NCBI GenBank assembly: GCA_016719535.1 | Contig: JADJYX010000017.1 | Location: 124,001-188,000, forward strand | Reading direction: 5' to 3' | Origin: Rubrivivax sp. | Lineage (GTDB): Bacteria > Pseudomonadota > Gammaproteobacteria > Burkholderiales > Burkholderiaceae_C | DNA length: 64,000 nucleotides | Part shown: positions 8,515 to 16,576 of the stretch, piece by piece | Layout of the letters: each line of letters starts with the position of its first letter | Position numbering within the stretch: the first letter of the stretch is position 1 | Position numbers and translations under genes: made by a program | Notes under the pieces: generated by a model | The model's database searches: none | Seen by the model: the letters and a program-made list of their open reading frames with translations, nothing else | What the model was told of the DNA's origin: nothing

Positions 8515-8851
8515 GCAGGCCGAAGACGCCCACCACCACCAGCGTGATGCTGGCCATCTTCAAGGCGGTGGCCGGCTCCTTGAAATACAGGATGCCGATG
8601 AGCGCGGTGACCACGGTGCCGACGCCCGACCACACGGCATAGACCACGCTCAGCCCCAGCCGCCCGATGATCAGCGTATTGAGCGCGAACGACGCCGCGT
8701 AGAAGACGAAGATCAGCAGCGACGGCAGCCAGCGGCTGAAGCCTTCGGACAGCCGCATGCAGGTGGTGCCGGCGACCTCGAAGCCGATGGCCACGGCGAG
8801 CACGCCCCAGGCCTGGCCGACGGTGAGCGCGGGCAGGGATCCCATGTTCAT
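8486..8851 (-). CDS. small multidrug resistance (SMR/EmrE-like) transporter
   Basis: This four-helix inner-membrane transporter has 121 aa, close to the usual 105-120. It shows the essential Glu in the first helix (AIGFEVAGTTCMRLSEGF) and the SMR signature VVYAVWSGVGTVVTALIG in the third. Family members export cationic drugs, guanidinium compounds or polyamines; the substrate here is unknown. Its ATG overlaps the stop of the upstream permease gene (ATGA), so it belongs to the same transcript as the ABC transporter. In that context it might export a quaternary or cationic metabolite, which is speculative. Confidence 0.88.
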   Translation of the reverse strand: MNMGSLPALTVGQAWGVLAVAIGFEVAGTTCMRLSEGFSRWLPSLLIFVFYAASFALNTLIIGRLGLSVVYAVWSGVGTVVTALIGILYFKEPATALKMASITLVVVGVFGLHAASRSAAA

Positions 8852-9672
8852 CGTGTCATCCAGCGCCGGGCGCCGTAGCTCAGCGCATCCACCAGCGCCA
8901 CCAGCAGCAGCATGGCGCCCAGGATGGTGGCCGTCTTGCCCATGTGGAACAGGCCCATGTGGAAGGCCAGCAACTGCCCCAGCCCGCCGGCGCCGACCAC
9001 GCCCAGCACGGCGGCGGCGCGGATGTTGTTCTCCCAGCGGTAGAGCGTATAGCTCATCAATTGCGGCAGCACCTGCGGCAGCGTGGCGTAGAGAAAGACA
9101 CGCACCCGGCCCACGCCCTGCACGCGCAGCGCCGCACCCGGACCCGGCGGCGCATTCTCGATCGCCTCGGCAAACAGCCGGCCGAGCACGCCGGTGGTGT
9201 GCATGGCCAGCGCCAGCGTGCCGGCAAACGGCCCGAGGCCGGCGGCGATCAGCAGCAGCCCGGCCCAGACCAGTTCGGGGATCGAACGCAGCGCATTGAG
9301 CAGCAGCCGGGTCGGCGTGCGCGCGAGCGCCGCGTCGCCCTCGTGCTGCCGGCTGGCGGGCACGGCCAGCAGCAGCCCGCCCGCGGCCGCCAGCAGCGTG
9401 CCGACAGCCGACATCGCCAGCGTCTCCCAGGTGCCGATGGCGACGCGCTTCAGGAATTCGGGGCTGGTGTCGGGCGGGAAGAATTCGGCCCCGAAGCGGC
9501 CCATGCTGCGCGCCGCCTCGAGCGACAGAAACTGCCCCCACTGCAGGTCCAGCGACCAGAAGCTGGCCACCACCAGCAGCAGCAGCGCGGTCGTAAACCA
9601 GCAGGCCTTGCAGCGCGCCGACCACAGCGGCGGCGGCAGCCGGTAGGGGGTGTTGGCGGCAGCGGGTTTCAT
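8848..9672 (-). CDS. PhnE-like ABC permease 2 (selenate/phosphonate-type transporter)
   Basis: This second membrane subunit (274 aa) has about six hydrophobic segments. It carries the PhnE-type motif LRSIPELVWAGLLLIAAGLG (about residues 126-145) and a C-terminal EAA-like region with TLYRWENNIRAAAVLGVVGA. It is paralogous to the permease at 9672-10502, whose stop overlaps its start (ATGA). The pair presumably forms a heterodimer driven by the ATPase at 10505. Together with the binding protein at 11352 this is a complete importer. Confidence 0.9.
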   Translation of the reverse strand: MKPAAANTPYRLPPPLWSARCKACWFTTALLLLVVASFWSLDLQWGQFLSLEAARSMGRFGAEFFPPDTSPEFLKRVAIGTWETLAMSAVGTLLAAAGGLLLAVPASRQHEGDAALARTPTRLLLNALRSIPELVWAGLLLIAAGLGPFAGTLALAMHTTGVLGRLFAEAIENAPPGPGAALRVQGVGRVRVFLYATLPQVLPQLMSYTLYRWENNIRAAAVLGVVGAGGLGQLLAFHMGLFHMGKTATILGAMLLLVALVDALSYGARRWMTR

Positions 9673-10502
9673 CAGCCCAGCGCCTTGCGCAGCCCGGCGC
9701 TCACGCGGTCGGCCAGCGCCACGAGGGCGACGAAGACGGCCAGCATGGTCAGCACCTCGCCGCCGTTGAACATCTTCATCGAGTTGTCGAGCTGCTGGCC
9801 GAGGCCGCCGGCGCCCACGAAGCCCAGCACCACCGAGCTGCGGATGGCGCATTCCCAGCGGTAGACGGTATAACTCGTGAGCTCGGCGGCATTCTGGGGC
9901 AGCAGCCCGTAGGCGAAGGCCTGCAGTCGCGAGCTGCCGTTGCGCAGCAGGGTCTGCGCGGCGTGGCCCTCGCCGCTCTCCAGGATCTCGCCATACACCT
10001 TGCCCAGCATGCCGCCGTAGGTCAGCGCGATGGCCAGCACGCCCGCCGTCGGCCCGAGGCCGACGACGCGCACGAAGACCAGCGCCCACACCAGCTCGGG
10101 CACGCTGCGCAGCACGATCAGCAGCCAGCGCAGGCCCTGGCGCAGCCAGAACGGGCCCCGCGCCATGCGGCCCGACAGCGCCGACACCGACAGCACGCGC
10201 GTCGACAGCAGCGTCAGCGGCAGGGCGACCACCAGCGCCAGCGTCATGCCGGCGGTGGCGATGGCCACCGTGCGCCAGCTCTCGCGCGCCACCAGGGCCA
10301 GGAAGTCGCTTGCATGCGCCGGCGGCAGGAAGCTGCCGAGAAACTGCCCCGTGACCTCGAGGTTGTCGCGCTCGAGCAGGATCCAGGGCCTGAATTCGGT
10401 GGCCACCATCAGCGGCCACAGCAGCACCAGGCCGGCGCCGAGCCAGAAGATCCGACCGATCCAGGCCGGGTCGCGGGTGGGTGCGGGCAAGGCAGCGGCC
10501 AT
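9672..10502 (-). CDS. PhnE-like ABC permease 1 (selenate/phosphonate-type transporter)
   Basis: This membrane subunit (276 aa) has the motif VLRSVPELVWALVFVRVVGL and the C-terminal segment TVYRWECAIRSSVVLGFVGA, closely parallel to permease 2. I chose ATG at 10502; a GTG at 10508 would overlap the ATPase stop as GTGA. It lies in the compact order binding protein, ATPase, permease, permease. Gene duplication of PhnE is common in phosphonate and phosphite operons and in the selD-linked version of this transporter. Confidence 0.9.
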   Translation of the reverse strand: MAAALPAPTRDPAWIGRIFWLGAGLVLLWPLMVATEFRPWILLERDNLEVTGQFLGSFLPPAHASDFLALVARESWRTVAIATAGMTLALVVALPLTLLSTRVLSVSALSGRMARGPFWLRQGLRWLLIVLRSVPELVWALVFVRVVGLGPTAGVLAIALTYGGMLGKVYGEILESGEGHAAQTLLRNGSSRLQAFAYGLLPQNAAELTSYTVYRWECAIRSSVVLGFVGAGGLGQQLDNSMKMFNGGEVLTMLAVFVALVALADRVSAGLRKALG

Positions 10503-10504
10503 GG

Positions 10505-11338
10505 TCACCGGCAATGCATCACCACGGGCGCCGGCGCAGCCGCCTCGGCGGGGGCCGGCGGATGCACGTCGCCGAGCAGTTCGTGCTCGTGCTGCGCATA
10601 GAGCCGACTCAGGCGATCGCGCGTGACCTCGGCGGCCGGCAGGTCGAATTGCAGCCGCCCGTCGCGCAGGCCGACGATGCGCGCAAAGCCCGCCAGCGCC
10701 ATGTCCACCTGATGCAGCGTGGCCACCAGCGTGACGCCGCGCTCGCGCGCTTGCTGCACCAGCGCTTGCAGCGCCTGGCTGGCGCGCGTGGGGTCCAGCG
10801 CCGACAGCGGCTCGTCCACCAGCCACAGCCGCGCCGGCGCCAGCAGCGCACGCGCCAGGCCCACGCGCTGGCGCTCGCCGCCGGACAGGCGGTCGACGCG
10901 GTCGAACAGCTTGTCGGCGAGGTCGAAGCGCTCCAGCGCCTCGTGCGCGGCCGGGATGTCCTGCGGGTAGAACAGCGATCGCAGGCTGGCCAGCAGGCCC
11001 ATCGCCGGCAGCCGGCCCGCCAGCACGGCGGTAACGACACGCTGCCGCGGCGGCAGCGGTGGCACCTGCGGCGCCAGGAACAGCTGGCCGCGCAGACGCT
11101 GCAGTTCGCGCACCGTCAAGGTCCAGGGGTCCTGATCGTCGAGCGTGAGCCGCCCCGCCGACGGCGGCAGCGCGCAGGCCAGGGCCTGCATCAGCGTCGT
11201 CTTGCCGGCACCCGAGGGGCCGATGACGGCCAGTTGCTCACCCGGCGCGATGGACAGGTCCAGCCCCTGCAGGGCCGGGGCGGCACCGGGCCGCGCGGCC
11301 GGGTGGCGCGCGGCCAGGCCTTCGATGCGGATCTGCAC
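10505..11338 (-). CDS. PhnC-like ABC ATP-binding protein (selenate/phosphonate-type)
   Basis: This 277-aa ATPase has Walker A GPSGAGKTT (residues 40-48), signature LSGGERQ (151-157) and Walker B LWLVDEPLSALDP (171-183). PhnC-type details include the segment LRSLFYPQDIPAAHEAL. The last ~30 residues (HPPAPAEAAAPAPVV) are a low-complexity extension. It lies 13 bp after the binding-protein gene and one base or a 4-bp overlap before permease 1, so it is co-translated. Confidence 0.92.
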   Translation of the reverse strand: MQIRIEGLAARHPAARPGAAPALQGLDLSIAPGEQLAVIGPSGAGKTTLMQALACALPPSAGRLTLDDQDPWTLTVRELQRLRGQLFLAPQVPPLPPRQRVVTAVLAGRLPAMGLLASLRSLFYPQDIPAAHEALERFDLADKLFDRVDRLSGGERQRVGLARALLAPARLWLVDEPLSALDPTRASQALQALVQQARERGVTLVATLHQVDMALAGFARIVGLRDGRLQFDLPAAEVTRDRLSRLYAQHEHELLGDVHPPAPAEAAAPAPVVMHCR

Positions 11339-11351
11339 GGCGATTCGACGT

Positions 11352-12218
11352 TCAGATCAGGCCGGCGCTGCGCCCGGCGGCTTCCAGGCCCTTGTAGTTC
11401 TCGGGCGTGGTCGGGATGTAGCGCGTGGCACGGTTGAGCTGCAGGATCTCCTTGCCCTCGGGCGTGGCGGGGTCGAGGTCGAGCAGCGCCCGGGTCACCT
11501 TCTCGCGCAGCGCCGCCGGCATGTCGGCATGCACCGACCAGTTGTAGTTGTAGAAGGGCGGCGTGGTGAAGAAGACGTCCACGGCCTTGGTGTCGACCTT
11601 GTTCTCGGCGACGAATTTGCGCCACACGGTGATGTCCAGCGCGGCGGCGTCGACCTTGCCGCTGACCACGCTGGCGATGGTGGCGTCGTGCGCGCCGCTG
11701 TAGGCGATGCGGCGGAAGTCCTTCTCGGGGTTGATGCCGGCATTGAGCAGGTTGCTTCGCGGCATCAGGTGGCCCGAGGTGCTGCTCTGCGAGCCGAAGC
11801 TGACCTGCTTGCCCTTCATGTCGGCCAGTGTCCTGATGCCGGAATCGGTCTTGGCGATGAAGACCGACTGGAACCGCGTGTCCTCCTCGCGCTGCGCGAT
11901 GGGGACGATCTTGCCGCCGGAGCGGATCTGCGCCTGCACATGCGTGAAGCCGCCGAACCACACCAGGTCGACCTTCTTGTTGACCAGCGCCTCCACCGCC
12001 GCGGGGTAATCGCTGACCGGGGTGAATTCCACCTTCATGCCCAGTTTTCGTTCCAGATAGCTGGCGATGGGCGTGAATTTGCGCACCTGTTCGGTGGCGG
12101 CCTCCTCCGGGATGGTGGTGACACGAAAGACCTGCTGCGCATGCGACAAGGCACCGAAGGCGAAGAGCGCGCAGCTGAGCAAGGCCTTGAAGGTGCGGGA
12201 CGGGGACAGGCTGATCAT
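11352..12218 (-). CDS. PhnD-like periplasmic binding protein, putative selenate-binding (selD-linked clade)
   Basis: This 288-aa periplasmic binding protein has a signal peptide (cleavage near SHAQ-QVF, about residue 29). It resembles PhnD but reads VTTIPEEAATEQVRKFTPIA, VDLVWFGGFTHVQA, SSTSGHLMPRS and YSGAHDATIASVVSGKVDAA. I recognise these as features of the subfamily annotated as putative selenate ABC transporter binding proteins, whose members occur in genomes with selD and often beside it. Here selD (senC) lies 3.3 kb away. ATG at 12218 follows GGAG. It heads an eight-gene overlapping operon and is divergent from egtD. Selenite, phosphite or phosphonate remain possible ligands. Confidence 0.85.
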   Translation of the reverse strand: MISLSPSRTFKALLSCALFAFGALSHAQQVFRVTTIPEEAATEQVRKFTPIASYLERKLGMKVEFTPVSDYPAAVEALVNKKVDLVWFGGFTHVQAQIRSGGKIVPIAQREEDTRFQSVFIAKTDSGIRTLADMKGKQVSFGSQSSTSGHLMPRSNLLNAGINPEKDFRRIAYSGAHDATIASVVSGKVDAAALDITVWRKFVAENKVDTKAVDVFFTTPPFYNYNWSVHADMPAALREKVTRALLDLDPATPEGKEILQLNRATRYIPTTPENYKGLEAAGRSAGLI

Positions 12219-12329
12219 CGGTGGAACTCCCTGGAATGGCGCCGAAACGGCGAGATTGGAACCCAACTCGTGCCGGGGCCGCGCGGCGCTGCTACATTGC
12301 CCCGCCCTTCCAGTCGCTCAAGGAGCAGC
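12219..12329. promoter_or_regulatory. divergent intergenic region phnD-like/egtD with palindrome
   Basis: This 111-bp region must hold the promoters of both the selenium-type transporter operon and egtD. A perfect 13-bp palindrome CGCCGAAACGGCG lies at 12240-12252, 22 bp before the transporter start codon; it could be an operator or an mRNA hairpin. No convincing -35/-10 pair was found; TACATT at 12293-12298 is a weak -10 candidate for egtD. AAGGAG at 12320-12325 is the egtD ribosome binding site. Confidence 0.4.
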
Positions 12330-13289
12330 GTGCCGTCTCCGGACTTCCACCAATTGCAGTCGATCGACCCCGCCGCCCTGGCCGACGAGGCGCGCGCCGG
12401 CCTGCTGCGGCCGACGGCCAGCGTGTCGCCCAAATTCTTCTACGACGCCCTCGGCTCGCGGCTGTTCGACGCCATCACCGAACTCGACGAGTACTACCCC
12501 ACGCGCACCGAGGCGGCGATCTTTGCCGCCCATGGCGCCGCGATGGCAAAGGCGGTGCAGGCACGCATCGGCCACGGCTTCAGCCTCGTCGACCTGGGCG
12601 CGGGCGACGGCGCCAAGGCGGCGCGGCTGTTCCCGCTGCTGCAGCCGGCCCGCTACGTGGCGGTCGACATCTCGGTGGACCACCTGCGCCAGTCGATGCA
12701 GCGCCTGCAGCGCGAGCACCCGGCGCTGCCGATGGTCGGCGTGGGGCTGGACTTCTCGCAGCGGCTGCACCTGCCCGCCACGCTGTGCCCGGGGCCGGCG
12801 CTGGTGTTCTACCCGGGGTCGAGCATCGGCAATTTCGACGCCGAAGCCGCCGTGCGGCTGCTGCGCGAGGCGCGTGCGCTGTCCGCCGGCGGTGCGCTGC
12901 TGATCGGCGTCGACCTCGTCAAGGACCAGGCCACGCTGGAGGTTGCCTACGACGACCCGCTCGGCGTGACGGCGGCCTTCAACCTGAACCTGCTGCGCCA
13001 CCTCAACCGCCTGATCGGCAGCGATTTCGATGCGCGCCAGTGGCAGCACCGGGCGCGCTATGACGTGGCGGCCTCGCGCATCGAAATGCACCTGCTGGCA
13101 CGCGAGGCGCTCAGCGTGCGCTGGCCGGGCGGCGAGCGCGCCTTTGCCGCCGGCGAGGCCGTCCACACCGAGAATTCGTACAAGTGGACCCTGCCCGCCT
13201 TCGATGCGCTGCTGCGCGACGCCGGCTGGCGCGACCCGCTGCACTGGACCGATCAGCGGCAGGCCTTCGCGGTGGTGCTGGCGAGCTGA
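12330..13289 (+). CDS. egtD: L-histidine N-alpha-methyltransferase EgtD
   Basis: EgtD trimethylates histidine to hercynine, the scaffold of ergothioneine and selenoneine. The protein has 319 aa, the usual length. GTG at 12330 follows AAGGAG. It shows the N-terminal substrate-binding segment ELDEYYPTRTE (51-61), SAM motif VDLGAGDG (87-94), VDIS (112-115) and the family signature FYPGSSIGNF (160-169). Its stop codon directly abuts the stop of the convergent senA gene with no base between. With senA, senB and senC next door, its hercynine is probably channelled into selenoneine. Confidence 0.93.
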   Translation: MPSPDFHQLQSIDPAALADEARAGLLRPTASVSPKFFYDALGSRLFDAITELDEYYPTRTEAAIFAAHGAAMAKAVQARIGHGFSLVDLGAGDGAKAARLFPLLQPARYVAVDISVDHLRQSMQRLQREHPALPMVGVGLDFSQRLHLPATLCPGPALVFYPGSSIGNFDAEAAVRLLREARALSAGGALLIGVDLVKDQATLEVAYDDPLGVTAAFNLNLLRHLNRLIGSDFDARQWQHRARYDVAASRIEMHLLAREALSVRWPGGERAFAAGEAVHTENSYKWTLPAFDALLRDAGWRDPLHWTDQRQAFAVVLAS

Positions 13290-14528
13290 TCAACGTGGAC
13301 AGCTGCGAAACCCCGCGGCGATGTCGTTGCGCTCGGCGGTGAAATAGTTGCGGTAGGCGCGGTGGCGCATGCGCGGCTGCGTCAGGTGCGACGCGCCGCG
13401 CAGCACCGTGCGGCTGCCGAACCAGGGCGCCGAATAGTCGCGGTAGGGGTGCGGCTCGAAGCCCGGGTAGGGTGCGAAGACGCTGGCCGTCCATTCCCAC
13501 ACCTGGCCCCAGGCAAAGTCCTGCGGGTGCGCCAGCGCCGCGCATTCCCATTCGGCCTCGGTCGGCAGGCGACGGCCGGCCCAGCGGCACCAGGCCTGGG
13601 CCTCGTGGGCCGTCAGGTGGGCGGCGGCCAGGCCGAGGTCCAGCGCCTGCCAGTCGCCATGGCGGCGTTCGAGCCAGGCGCCGCCGTCGTGCCGCAGGTA
13701 GCGCGGGGCCGCGGCGCCGGTTGCGGCCAGCCACGCCTGGCCCGCTTCGGTCCAGTGGCGCGGGTCGCGGTAGCCGCCGGCCTCGACGAAGGGCAGAAAT
13801 TCGCGCCAGCTGACGACGCGGCGGGCGACGGTGAAGGCGTCCACCGTCACCGCATGCGCCGCGCACTCGTTGTCGAAGGCAAAACCGGGGCCGGCGCTGC
13901 CCAGCCGGTGCTCTACGGGCCCGACCACCAGGTCGCCGCCGGGCGACGGGCAGCGCCGTGGCTGCCAGCGCGGGTCGGGGCGATCGATGTCGAGCGCACG
14001 CGCCATATACAGCGCGGCTTCGTGGTGCATGTCCTCGTGAAACAGCGCCAGGCGGAAGAAATACAGCGACGCATCGTCTCCGCCGCTGCCCGCCAGCAGG
14101 TGCAGCGTGGCGTCGAGTTGCCGGGCCAGATCGGCGCGCGTGGCGTCGGCATCGGGCAGCGGCAGCTGCCAGCGCGTGCCGTGGGCGACGCGGCTGGAGT
14201 TGTAGAGCGCATCGCCATCGGCGCGGATCGAGGGCGGCCGTGGCGCGTCCGGGTCCGCCAGCACGCCCAGGCCACGCTGCGGGTTGCGCGCGATCCAGAA
14301 CTCCTGGAACCAGCCGATGTGGCCCAGTTCCCAGCGTGGTGGGTTCAGCGTCGGGATGCACGGCACCGCCAGCGCCGGGCCGAGCGCCTGCTCGCAGGCG
14401 GCGAAGGTGGCCAGCGTATCGTCGCGGCTGGCGACCAGCGCCGCGGCCAGGGCCGCCGGGTCGCCTTGCCGTGCTGCCCGGGCATCGGCATCGGGCCGGT
14501 CTTCGAGGCTTGCTGACGCTAAAGTCAC
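13290..14528 (-). CDS. senA: selenoneine synthase SenA (EgtB-like nonhaem iron enzyme)
   Basis: This 412-aa enzyme joins a DinB-like iron-binding domain to a C-terminal formylglycine-generating/sulfatase-modifying domain, as in EgtB. The predicted iron ligands are His70 (LGHIGWFQEFW) and His164/His168 (FHEDMHHE). The C-terminal domain shows LPTEAEWECAA, VWEWTASVFAPYPGF and VLRGASHLTQPRMRHRAYRNYF. SenA couples hercynine to a selenosugar to give selenoneine; EgtB would use gamma-Glu-Cys or Cys. The SenA call rests on its place beside senB and senC. GTG at 14528 is the most economical start, only 3 bp from the divergent senB GTG; no ATG exists near the N-terminus. Confidence 0.88.
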   Translation of the reverse strand: MTLASASLEDRPDADARAARQGDPAALAAALVASRDDTLATFAACEQALGPALAVPCIPTLNPPRWELGHIGWFQEFWIARNPQRGLGVLADPDAPRPPSIRADGDALYNSSRVAHGTRWQLPLPDADATRADLARQLDATLHLLAGSGGDDASLYFFRLALFHEDMHHEAALYMARALDIDRPDPRWQPRRCPSPGGDLVVGPVEHRLGSAGPGFAFDNECAAHAVTVDAFTVARRVVSWREFLPFVEAGGYRDPRHWTEAGQAWLAATGAAAPRYLRHDGGAWLERRHGDWQALDLGLAAAHLTAHEAQAWCRWAGRRLPTEAEWECAALAHPQDFAWGQVWEWTASVFAPYPGFEPHPYRDYSAPWFGSRTVLRGASHLTQPRMRHRAYRNYFTAERNDIAAGFRSCPR

Positions 14529-14531
14529 CGC

Positions 14532-15491
14532 GTGCACCACCTTGTGATCGTGACGCCGGCGCTGGCGCGGGCCAACAACGGCAACTGGCAGACCGCCCAG
14601 CGCTGGGCGCGGATGCTGCGCAGCCATTATCGGGTGCGGCTGGCGGCGCGCTGGGACGGCGGCGACGAGGCGGCGATGATCGCGCTGCACGCCCGCCGCT
14701 CGGCACCGTCGATCGCCGCCTGGCGGCAGGCACACCCGACGCGGCCACTGGTGGTGGTGCTGACCGGCACCGATCTCTACGCCGACATCGGCGACGACGC
14801 CCAGGCCCAGGCCTCGCTGGCGCTGGCCGACCGGCTGGTGGTGCTGCAACCGCTGGGCACGCGCAGCGTGCCGCCTGCCTGGCGCGACAAGGTGGCGGTC
14901 TGCATCCAGTCCAGCCCGGCTCGCCGCACCCTGCCCAAGCCGGCGCGCCACCTGCGCGCACTGATGGTGGGCCACCTGCGGTCGGAGAAGTCGCCCGAGA
15001 CCTATTTGGCCGCCGCACGCCGGCTCGCCGGCCGTGCCGACATCCGGCTCGACCACATCGGCGGCCCGCTCGACCCCACGCTGGCCACGGCCGCGCGCGC
15101 GTGCATGGCCGACTGCCCGCGGTACCGCTGGCTGGGCGCCCTGCCCCACGCCGACACGCGCCGGCGCATCCAGCAGGCCCATGTGCTGGTGCACCCGAGC
15201 CGGATGGAAGGCGGCGCCCATGTGATCATCGAAGCCGTGACCAGCGGCACGCCGGTGCTGGCCTCGCGCATCGACGGTAACCTGGGCCTGCTGGGCAGCG
15301 ACTACGAAGGCAGCTTCGACTGGGGCGACGACGCAGCGCTGGCGACCCTGCTGCAGCGCTGCCGCGACGACCCGGCTATGCTGCCGCGGTTGCAGATGCA
15401 GTGTGCCGCGCGCGCACCGCTGTTTGCCCCCGACCACGAGCGTGCCACGCTGCACGACCTGATGCACCGCCTGCTGGAGAGCCGCGCATGA
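14532..15491 (+). CDS. senB: selenosugar synthase SenB (glycosyltransferase-like)
   Basis: This 319-aa GT-B-like protein shows the family start VIVTPALARANNGNWQTAQRW, then VVVLTGTDLY, LMVGHLRSEKSPETY and the C-terminal nucleotide-sugar motif VLVHPSRMEGGAHVIIEA with TSGTPVLASRIDGNLGLLG. SenB makes a 1-seleno-sugar from UDP-GlcNAc and selenophosphate in the selenoneine pathway. The start GTG at 14532 is fixed by the beta-strand HLVIVTPA that must be included. It ends in an ATGA overlap with senC, so the selenophosphate maker and user are translationally coupled. Confidence 0.9.
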   Translation: MHHLVIVTPALARANNGNWQTAQRWARMLRSHYRVRLAARWDGGDEAAMIALHARRSAPSIAAWRQAHPTRPLVVVLTGTDLYADIGDDAQAQASLALADRLVVLQPLGTRSVPPAWRDKVAVCIQSSPARRTLPKPARHLRALMVGHLRSEKSPETYLAAARRLAGRADIRLDHIGGPLDPTLATAARACMADCPRYRWLGALPHADTRRRIQQAHVLVHPSRMEGGAHVIIEAVTSGTPVLASRIDGNLGLLGSDYEGSFDWGDDAALATLLQRCRDDPAMLPRLQMQCAARAPLFAPDHERATLHDLMHRLLESRA

Positions 15492-16555
15492 ATGCCCCCG
15501 AAAGACCCGCCGAACCCCGCTTGACCTCGCTCTCGCACGGCGGCGGCTGCGGCTGCAAGATCGCCCCCGGCGTGCTGAGCGAGATCCTCAAGGGCACCGC
15601 CGCACTGCCGATCCCGCCGCAGCTGCTGGTGGGCATCGAGACCGCCGACGACGCTGCCGTCTACCAGCTCAACGACGAGCAGGCGCTGATCGCCACCACC
15701 GACTTCTTCATGCCCATCGTCGACGACCCGTTCGACTTCGGGCGCATCGCCGCCACCAACGCCATCAGCGACGTCTACGCGATGGGCGGCAAGCCCATCC
15801 TGGCGCTGGCGCTGGTGGGCATGCCGATCAACGTGCTGTCCACCGCCACCATCGGCCGCGTGCTCGAGGGCGGCGCCTCGGTCTGCCGCACCGCCGGCAT
15901 CCCGATCGCCGGTGGCCACACCATCGACTCGGTCGAAGCCATCTACGGCCTGGTGGCGCTGGGCCTGGTGCACCCCAAGCTGGTCAAGCGCAATGCCGAC
16001 GCGCGCGCCGGCGACGTGCTGGTGCTGGGCAAGCCGCTGGGGGTGGGCGTGATGTCGGCGGCGCTGAAGAAGGGCGAGCTGGGCGACGCCGGCTATGCAC
16101 AGATGATCGCCACCACGACGAAGCTCAATACGCCCGGCCCCGACCTGGCGGTGCTGCCTGGCGTGCACGCGCTGACCGACGTCACCGGCTTCGGCCTCGC
16201 CGGCCACGGGCTGGAACTGGCGCGCGGTGCGCGCGCCGACGTGCACCTGGACTGGCGCGCCGTGCCGCAGCTGGCCGGCGTGCGCGCGCTCGCGGCGCAG
16301 GGCTTCGTCACCGGCGCCTCGGGCCGCAACTGGGCCGGCTACGGCCACGACGTGACGCTGCCGGCCGACTTTGCCGCCGAGGACCGCGCGCTGCTGACCG
16401 ACCCGCAGACCAGCGGCGGTCTGCTGGTGTCGTGCGCGCCGTCGGCGGTCGACGCGGTGCTGGCCACCTTCATGCGCCATGGCTTCGAGCAGGCGGCGGT
16501 GGTCGGCCGCGTCACGCCCATGGCCGGCACGGCATCGCGGCTCGTGGTTGCCTGA
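15488..16555 (+). CDS. senC: selenide, water dikinase SenC/SelD
   Basis: This 355-aa ATP-dependent enzyme makes selenophosphate from selenide. The active-site motif GGGCGCKIAP carries Cys21 and Lys24 (Cys form, not Sec). Further family motifs are TTDFFMPIVDDPFDFGRIAATNA, DVYAMGGKPI, GGHTIDS, DVTGFGLAGHG and LLTDPQTSGGLLVS. ATG at 15488 overlaps the senB stop. No selA, selB, selU or tRNA-Sec gene is seen in the window, which fits a dedicated selenoneine role, but the genome outside is not visible. Confidence 0.96.
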   Translation: MNAPERPAEPRLTSLSHGGGCGCKIAPGVLSEILKGTAALPIPPQLLVGIETADDAAVYQLNDEQALIATTDFFMPIVDDPFDFGRIAATNAISDVYAMGGKPILALALVGMPINVLSTATIGRVLEGGASVCRTAGIPIAGGHTIDSVEAIYGLVALGLVHPKLVKRNADARAGDVLVLGKPLGVGVMSAALKKGELGDAGYAQMIATTTKLNTPGPDLAVLPGVHALTDVTGFGLAGHGLELARGARADVHLDWRAVPQLAGVRALAAQGFVTGASGRNWAGYGHDVTLPADFAAEDRALLTDPQTSGGLLVSCAPSAVDAVLATFMRHGFEQAAVVGRVTPMAGTASRLVVA

Positions 16556-16576
16556 GCGGCGTCCCGCAGGCGCGGC

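Noticed and set aside
8848..12218. Phosphonate uptake and degradation operon
   Set aside because: The transporter looks PhnDCEE-like, but no C-P lyase (phnG-M), phnX/phnW or phosphite dehydrogenase gene follows; the binding-protein motifs and selD linkage favour a selenium oxyanion.
13290..14528. SenA-like gene as EgtB of an ergothioneine pathway
   Set aside because: No egtA, egtC or egtE homologue lies near, while a SenB-type glycosyltransferase and selD are adjacent. EgtB activity cannot be excluded from sequence alone.
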